A stretch of 63,789 bases of DNA from Prevotellaceae bacterium (GTDB lineage Bacteria > Bacteroidota > Bacteroidia > Bacteroidales > Bacteroidaceae), in contig JAUNOM010000010.1 of the NCBI GenBank assembly GCA_030531085.1, forward strand, positions 1 through 63,789. The letters run 5' to 3'. Position 1 is the stretch's first letter; the number at the start of each line of letters is the position of its first letter. The notes beneath the pieces were generated by a model. It saw only the letters and a program-made list of their open reading frames with translations. It ran no database searches and was not told the origin of the DNA. The translations under genes were made by a program, and so were the position numbers. Below are positions 58,146 through 63,789 of the stretch, one piece after another.

Positions 58146-59633
58146 ATGGCACAATTACCCGCACTAAATGCTCGCACCGCGCCAAAGAGCGTGATGCCAG
58201 AGAAAATTATTCAGTTCGGTGAAGGAAACTTCCTCCGCGCTTTTGTTGACTGGATTATCTGGAACATGAATCAAAAGACCAACTTCAATGGCTCTGTTGT
58301 CGTAGTGCAGCCTATTGAACGCGGTATGGTGGACTGGCTCAATGGTCAGGATTGTCTCTACCATGTAAATCTGCAGGGACGTCTTAATGGCGAGGCGGTG
58401 AATTCACTCACACGTGTAGACACTATCAGTCGCGCTATAAATCCATATTCTCAGAACTGGGCATACAAGGCTCTTGCGGAGCAGCCGGAAATACGTTTCG
58501 TTATATCAAATACCACAGAGGCCGGTATCGCATTCGATGACACCTGCAAGCTCTCTGACGCTCCTGCCTCTTCATATCCTGGAAAGCTTACACAGCTGCT
58601 GTATTATCGTTATAAGGCATTTGATGGTGACCCGAAGAAGGGACTTATCATCATGCCATGTGAGTTGATATTCCTTAACGGCCATCACCTCAAGGAGTGC
58701 ATCCGTCAGTATATCGAGCTGTGGAAGGATGACTTCGGCGCTGACTACGCAGGCTTCAAGGAGTGGTTCGAGAAGTATAATTATGTTTGCGCAACCCTCG
58801 TTGACCGTATCGTGCCGGGCTTCCCACGTAAGGAAATAGCTGATATACAGCAGAAGGTTGGATATGCTGACAACCTTGTTGTGCAGGCCGAGATTTTCCA
58901 TCTTTGGGTTATAGAGAAGGCGGAGAACATGACTTGCGATGAGTTGCGTGCGGAGTTCCCTGCAGAGAAGGCAGGACTGAATGTCCTGATAGCAGAGTCA
59001 GAGGCTCCATACCACGAGCGTAAGGTTACACTCCTCAATGGTCCTCATACCGTTCTGTCTCCTGTGGCTTATCTCTCTGGCATCAACATCGTTCGTGACG
59101 CATTGCATGACGAGGTTGTGGGACAGTATATAAAGAAGGTGCAGTATGATGAGCTCATGCAGACTCTTAACCTTCCTATGGAGGAGTTGCAGCAGTTTGC
59201 TGCCGATGTGCTTGAGCGCTTTGACAATCCATACGTGGATCATCAGGTGACAAGCATCATGCTTAACTCATTCCCTAAGTTCCAGGCGCGTGATCTCCCA
59301 GGAGTCAAGACATATCTGGAGCGCAAGGGTGAGTTGCCAAAGGGACTGGTATTCGGTCTCGCTGCCATTATAACATATTATAAGGGTGGTACTCGTGCTG
59401 ACGGCGCTCCTATTGAGCCGAATGACGACCAGAAGATAATGGATCTGCTTAAGGAACTGTGGGCTACCGGCGACACACGCAAGGTGGCAGAAGGTGTCCT
59501 TGGCGCTGTAGACCTTATCTGGAAGGAGCAGGGTAATATCAATGAGGTTGCCGGACTTACTGACCTTGTGACAGAATACCTCAACCTTATTCAGGAGAAG
59601 GGTATGTACGAGGCTGTGAAGACTATACTCTAA
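58146..59633 (+). CDS. uxaB: Tagaturonate reductase
   Basis: 495 residues, mannitol-dehydrogenase family with an N-terminal Rossmann domain (IIQFGEGNFLRAFVDWII) and the C-terminal helical domain (LLNGPHTVLSPVAYLSG, with the Lys/Asn/His active-site region). It reduces tagaturonate to altronate with NADH. It lies alone, 12.7 kb from uxaA. Confidence 0.95.
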   Translation: MAQLPALNARTAPKSVMPEKIIQFGEGNFLRAFVDWIIWNMNQKTNFNGSVVVVQPIERGMVDWLNGQDCLYHVNLQGRLNGEAVNSLTRVDTISRAINPYSQNWAYKALAEQPEIRFVISNTTEAGIAFDDTCKLSDAPASSYPGKLTQLLYYRYKAFDGDPKKGLIIMPCELIFLNGHHLKECIRQYIELWKDDFGADYAGFKEWFEKYNYVCATLVDRIVPGFPRKEIADIQQKVGYADNLVVQAEIFHLWVIEKAENMTCDELRAEFPAEKAGLNVLIAESEAPYHERKVTLLNGPHTVLSPVAYLSGINIVRDALHDEVVGQYIKKVQYDELMQTLNLPMEELQQFAADVLERFDNPYVDHQVTSIMLNSFPKFQARDLPGVKTYLERKGELPKGLVFGLAAIITYYKGGTRADGAPIEPNDDQKIMDLLKELWATGDTRKVAEGVLGAVDLIWKEQGNINEVAGLTDLVTEYLNLIQEKGMYEAVKTIL

Positions 59634-59655
59634 GAAAAAGAATAAAGGAATTATC

Positions 59656-59696
59656 AAAAAGGATTACAAACTCCTCGGGGGATTGTAATCCTTTTT
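59656..59696 (+). terminator. Terminator of uxaB
   Basis: AAAAAGGATTACAA (59656-59669) pairs perfectly with TTGTAATCCTTTTT (59683-59696). Confidence 0.9.
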
Positions 59697-59773
59697 ATAT
59701 GATGGTATATAGTTTGAGGTTTTACGTTGGGGAATAGCGGATTATACAGTAAATTTAAAGACCTTTGTTGCAA

Positions 59774-60556
59774 ATGGTGAACACGGATATACGGGAGTTG
59801 GCGAGAAAATATGAGACGAAGGATTTCATTGTGGGAGACCCTTCGTGGTTTATGCACCAGGTGGACAGCGAGTTGGACAGGGAGGTGCTGGCGTTTGTGG
59901 CGTCCTGTCTCAGCTATGGCAGCCGCAGCCAGTTCATGCGCAAGATACAGTTTCTGCTTGATTGCAGCAGGCAGCGTAGCATGGGATTCTGTGAGTGGGT
60001 GAAGTCGGGAGCGTTTAAGGAAGATGTTCCTAATGACGACGCACGTTGCTTTTATAGACTTTATACCTTTTCCACTATGTATACGATGCTGTCCGCATTG
60101 CAGGAGATGCTGGTACAGTACGGTTCCATCAAGGAGTATGTAGTGAAAAGCGCTAACAGTGGGGGCGCTGTACAGATGTGTGACGGCAAACTGTCATGTC
60201 TTGATGCGGTGAAGGCTATTGTTACGTTCTTTGCGGCGAAGGGAATAGAAGGCATAGTACCGAAGAACACGCAGTCATCGTGCAAGCGTATATGTATGTT
60301 CCTGCGCTGGATGGTGCGTGACAATTCTCCTGTTGACCTCGGACTCTGGAGCGACATCATAGACAAACGTACTCTGATAATCCCTATGGATACGCACGTG
60401 CTGCAAGAAGCAGGCCGCCTCGGACTGATAAAATCCAAGACGGCCAGTATGACATCAGCCATCAGACTGACGGAACGCTTGCTTGAGATATTCCCCGATG
60501 ACCCGTTGAAAGGAGACTTTGCCCTGTTTGGTGTCGGGGTGGACCAGGAGGCGTAG
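59774..60556 (+). CDS. TIGR02757-family protein (DUF2400)
   Basis: 260 residues; ATG at 59774 chosen because the upstream in-frame codons are TTG. All helical, recognised by YETKDFIVGDPSWFMHQ, FVASCLSYGSR and the C-terminal PLDTH-like segment IPMDTHVLQEAGRLGL, which resembles helix-hairpin-helix DNA glycosylase-type proteins. Function unknown. A near-consensus GACCTTTG at 59760-59767 would place the transcript start at the ATG itself, so a leaderless mRNA is possible. Confidence 0.88.
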   Translation: MVNTDIRELARKYETKDFIVGDPSWFMHQVDSELDREVLAFVASCLSYGSRSQFMRKIQFLLDCSRQRSMGFCEWVKSGAFKEDVPNDDARCFYRLYTFSTMYTMLSALQEMLVQYGSIKEYVVKSANSGGAVQMCDGKLSCLDAVKAIVTFFAAKGIEGIVPKNTQSSCKRICMFLRWMVRDNSPVDLGLWSDIIDKRTLIIPMDTHVLQEAGRLGLIKSKTASMTSAIRLTERLLEIFPDDPLKGDFALFGVGVDQEA

Positions 60557-60558
60557 AA

Positions 60559-60984
60559 TTATTTGTTCTTCAGAAGGTCGCGTATCTCCATGAGCAGCTT
60601 CTCCTCAGCTGACGGTTCGGGTGCGGCAGGCGCTGGCTCCGCAGGCTCACTGCTCTTGCTTTTCTTTATGGTGTTGATGCCCTTTACCATCATGAACACG
60701 CAGAGTGCAATGATGGTAAAGTCGATTATTGTCTGTATGAAGCTGCCGTAGTTGATGGTTGCGGCCGCCATCTCGATGCCTCCAATCTTCTCTGCCGGCA
60801 GTGAGAACTTCAGATCGCTGAAATTCACGCCCCCGATAATCCATCCTATCGGTGGCATTATGATATCGTTCACAAGACTTGTCACGATTTTTCCAAACGC
60901 GCCGCCAATGATTACACCTACAGCCATGTCTATGGCGTTACCTTTCACAGCGAATTCCTTAAACTCCTGTATGAATTTTCCCAT
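60559..60984 (-). CDS. mscL: Large-conductance mechanosensitive channel
   Basis: 141 residues from the ATG at 60984 ([16 protein letters not shown]); the longer frame upstream has no homology. TM1 [20 protein letters not shown] lines the pore, TM2 is [18 protein letters not shown], and a charged C-terminal helix follows. Opens under membrane tension. Its stop lies two bases from the convergent TIGR02757 gene. Confidence 0.96.
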   Translation of the reverse strand: MGKFIQEFKEFAVKGNAIDMAVGVIIGGAFGKIVTSLVNDIIMPPIGWIIGGVNFSDLKFSLPAEKIGGIEMAAATINYGSFIQTIIDFTIIALCVFMMVKGINTIKKSKSSEPAEPAPAAPEPSAEEKLLMEIRDLLKNK

Positions 60985-61023
60985 TTTTTCCTTTAGATTA
61001 AAAATTAATATTGATTTATTGTG

Positions 61024-61031
61024 CAAAATTA
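61024..61031 (-). promoter_or_regulatory. -7 box for mscL
   Basis: TAATTTTG on the minus strand, 40 bases ahead of the mscL start, interleaved with the gapA promoter. Confidence 0.5.
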
Positions 61032-61043
61032 AAAAAAAATTCG

Positions 61044-61051
61044 TAACTTTG
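61044..61051 (+). promoter_or_regulatory. -7 box for gapA
   Basis: TAACTTTG on the plus strand with ATTG (61018-61021) about 22 bases upstream. The leader is about 140 bases long. Confidence 0.55.
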
Positions 61052-61178
61052 CACTCGTAAAGGTGAAAAAAAGACTTATAAAGCAAAAAAACGCAACAAG
61101 CCTTTGAAATTTACCATAAAATAAGACGTTGGGTAACGCAAAATACATATTTTTGTAAAGAGATTTATTCACATTTAA

Positions 61179-62210
<1,032 letters not shown>

Positions 62211-62233
62211 TCCAATAACCGTCCAATAGACAT

Positions 62234-62271
62234 AGCCGCCCTGGTATTTTATGTACCGGGGTGGCTTTTTT
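62234..62271 (+). terminator. Terminator of gapA
   Basis: AGCCGCCCTGGTA (62234-62246) pairs with TACCGGGGTGGCT (62254-62266), with two mismatched or wobble positions, then TTTTT. Confidence 0.85.
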
Positions 62272-62282
62272 ATGCTTTATAC

Positions 62283-62750
62283 TCATTGGCGTATGTTGAG
62301 TGTGGTGGTGTTCTTTATCTCACTTAGCACAAAAGAACTCTGCATCTTCGCTATTCCGTGCACCTTGGTAAGTTTCTCAAAAACGAAGACATTGTATTCA
62401 TCAAGGTCTTTCAATACAATCTTGAGCAGAAAGTCATAGAAACCGCCTGTGCTGTAACATTCCATAATCTCGTCAATGCCGGCGATTTCATTCTTGAATG
62501 TATGTATGTGCTCGTCATCGTGCGCCACGAGTGACACATTACAGAACACGACCAGTGGTAGTCCCACCTTCTTGTTGTCTATCAGAGCTGTGTAACCTTT
62601 TATCACACCTTCATTTTCCAGCTTTTTAATGCGCTCGTAGATGGGAGTCTTGGATATGTGCACCTCGTCACATAGCGCCTTTGTATTGGCCTTGGCGTCT
62701 CTTTGCAGTGCCTTCAGCAATTTAATGTCGATTTCATCTAATTTAATCAT
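62283..62750 (-). CDS. Lrp/AsnC-family transcriptional regulator
   Basis: 155 residues from the ATG at 62750 (MIKLDEIDIKLLKALQ), because the promoter box at 62824-62817 lies upstream of it and the longer frame has no homology. N-terminal helix-turn-helix (TKALCDEVHISKTPIYERIKKL) and C-terminal RAM/ACT-like ligand domain (MECYSTGGFYDFLLKI). Such proteins sense amino acids. It is divergent from the EamA transporter and may control it. Confidence 0.93.
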   Translation of the reverse strand: MIKLDEIDIKLLKALQRDAKANTKALCDEVHISKTPIYERIKKLENEGVIKGYTALIDNKKVGLPLVVFCNVSLVAHDDEHIHTFKNEIAGIDEIMECYSTGGFYDFLLKIVLKDLDEYNVFVFEKLTKVHGIAKMQSSFVLSEIKNTTTLNIRQ

Positions 62751-62816
62751 AGTCCTTTTGTTCTGTTTTAATAACGGTTTAAATGCGACTTTAGGAATAA
62801 TATCTACTATTTTGTG

Positions 62817-62848
62817 CAAAGGTAGGAAAAATATAGTAATTGTACAAT
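62817..62848 (-). promoter_or_regulatory. Promoter of the Lrp-type gene
   Basis: Minus strand ATTG (62848-62845), 20 bases, TACCTTTG (62824-62817). Confidence 0.65.
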
Positions 62849-62876
62849 AGGTATAGGAAGAATGGGAAAAATATAT

Positions 62877-62884
62877 TAAATTTG
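62877..62884 (+). promoter_or_regulatory. -7 box for the EamA transporter
   Basis: TAAATTTG, 59 bases before the ATG, without a clear -33 element. Confidence 0.45.
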
Positions 62885-62942
62885 CAGAAGAAATCAAAAG
62901 ATACGCACACTATAAGCACATTCACAATAAAAGTATAATGCT

Positions 62943-63789
62943 ATGAAGCTACACATCACAAATTCCAATCAAGGTATGGCACTGTTCCACATCGTCGCCA
63001 TTATAACCGTGGCAATATGGGGAGGAACGTTTGTATCCACAAAGATACTCATCAATCACGGACTTGCCCCGATAGAGATTTTCCTGTACCGTTTCCTGCT
63101 CGCATATCTTTGCATCATCCCCTTTTCCATGCGTAAGCTGTTCGCGGATAATGTCAGGGACGAACTCATGCTGCTGCTGTGCGGACTTTGTGGAGGCTCG
63201 CTGTATTTCATATCCGAGAACACGGCCCTCGGCATAACCTTTGCCTCAAACGTCTCTCTGCTGATATGCACAGCCCCAATATTCACAATGCTTTTAGGCT
63301 GCGTGTGCTTTCATCAGCCGTTGCGCAAGTGGATGCTGGGCGGTTCTCTGCTGGCTCTTGTTGGCGTGGGGATGGTTGTCTATAATGGCAGCATGGACTT
63401 GGGAGTAAATCTCTTGGGAGATTTCCTCGCACTCGTGGCCGCCTTACTTTGGGCCTGCTACAGTGTTATGCTCCGCCGCTTAGGATACCATTATTCCACG
63501 TTCTTCATCACCAGAAAAGTCTTCTTCTATGGCCTGCTCACAGCATCGCTGTTCCTGATTATTACATCCTCGACTTTTAATTTCGGGAAATTAAGCATAC
63601 CCGTTGTGTGGATTAATCTGCTGTTCCTTGGCTTTGTCGCCTCCATGCTGTGCTATGTAATGTGGAATGCGGCGGTGAAGGTGATAGGTGCGGCAAAGAC
63701 ATCGAACTATATTTACTGTGTTCCCCTGGTTACCATCCTTGCGTCGGTCATCTTCCTCTCAGAGCCTGTCACGGCCGTCATGCTGTTAG
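62943..63789 (+). CDS. EamA/DMT-family transporter, cut by the right edge
   Basis: 282 codons from the ATG at 62943 (MKLHITNSNQGMALFH) are open to the window end. About nine hydrophobic spans are visible. The first EamA repeat has AIWGGTFVSTKILI and APIEIFLYRFLLAY, and the second has LGDFLALVAALLWACYSVM. Drug/metabolite transporters of this type export amino acids and other small molecules. The divergent Lrp/AsnC regulator suggests an amino-acid link. Confidence 0.92.
   Translation, partial: MKLHITNSNQGMALFHIVAIITVAIWGGTFVSTKILINHGLAPIEIFLYRFLLAYLCIIPFSMRKLFADNVRDELMLLLCGLCGGSLYFISENTALGITFASNVSLLICTAPIFTMLLGCVCFHQPLRKWMLGGSLLALVGVGMVVYNGSMDLGVNLLGDFLALVAALLWACYSVMLRRLGYHYSTFFITRKVFFYGLLTASLFLIITSSTFNFGKLSIPVVWINLLFLGFVASMLCYVMWNAAVKVIGAAKTSNYIYCVPLVTILASVIFLSEPVTAVMLL

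Overview
The window is a chromosomal segment from a member of the Bacteroidales, most likely a Prevotella-like genus. The evidence is the Bacteroidetes promoter grammar found repeatedly upstream of genes (TTTG, about 20 bases, then TAnnTTTG), the lack of strong Shine-Dalgarno sites, tRNAs without encoded CCA, and family-specific gene contexts: ilvD-ilvB-ilvN-acyl-ACP thioesterase-ilvC, rpmB-rpmG-DUF4295, and two-component sensors of the DUF5112/DUF5113 type. No ribosomal RNA, CRISPR array, phage or conjugative module is present. The only recognisable mobile element is one IS1595-family insertion sequence near the left edge.

Layout. 1-3.0 kb is accessory: a cut-off gene, a 27-codon ORF with a strong terminator, the IS1595 element, a stand-alone GIY-YIG protein and two tiny ORFs. 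3-14 kb holds a SlyD-like isomerase, aroC, fhs, a LuxR-type regulator and a leftward group gyrA - two TPR proteins - lytic transglycosylase. 14-23 kb holds a UvrA paralogue, a CRP-like protein without its DNA-binding domain, two envelope proteins, a short-chain dehydrogenase, tRNA-Ser, a HAD phosphatase and mutS2. 23-31 kb is the branched-chain amino acid block, an orphan response regulator and rpmB-rpmG-DUF4295. 32-38 kb has tex, tRNA-Thr, tRNA-Gly, a PL9-like pectate lyase and dipeptidyl peptidase III. 38-46 kb has a double-sensor histidine kinase, eda, kdgK, a LacI regulator and uxaA. 46-56 kb is mainly housekeeping (ABC-F, grpE-dnaJ, folC, purA, hisS) plus a rhamnogalacturonan acetylesterase, a SIMPL protein and a YqeY protein. 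56-64 kb has a surface lipoprotein, uxaB, a TIGR02757 protein, mscL, gapA, an Lrp/AsnC regulator and an EamA transporter cut by the right edge.

Working together: uxaB (tagaturonate to altronate), uxaA (altronate to KDG), kdgK (KDG to KDPG) and eda (KDPG to pyruvate and glyceraldehyde 3-phosphate) form the lower galacturonate pathway, and gapA takes the triose phosphate onward. The PL9-like lyase and the CE12 esterase would release the sugars from pectin. The genes are scattered among housekeeping genes rather than gathered in one SusC/SusD locus.

The most unusual thing here is a family of three interspersed noncoding elements of about 420 bp (31444-31862, 45536-45960, 57521-57943). All lie on the same strand. 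Each has a 5' hairpin, a long central hairpin, a TGCGCTGTACG box and a 3' hairpin. Stem positions differ between copies by compensatory changes and G-U wobbles, which points to a structured RNA or a hairpin-based non-autonomous element. I do not recognise it as a described family.
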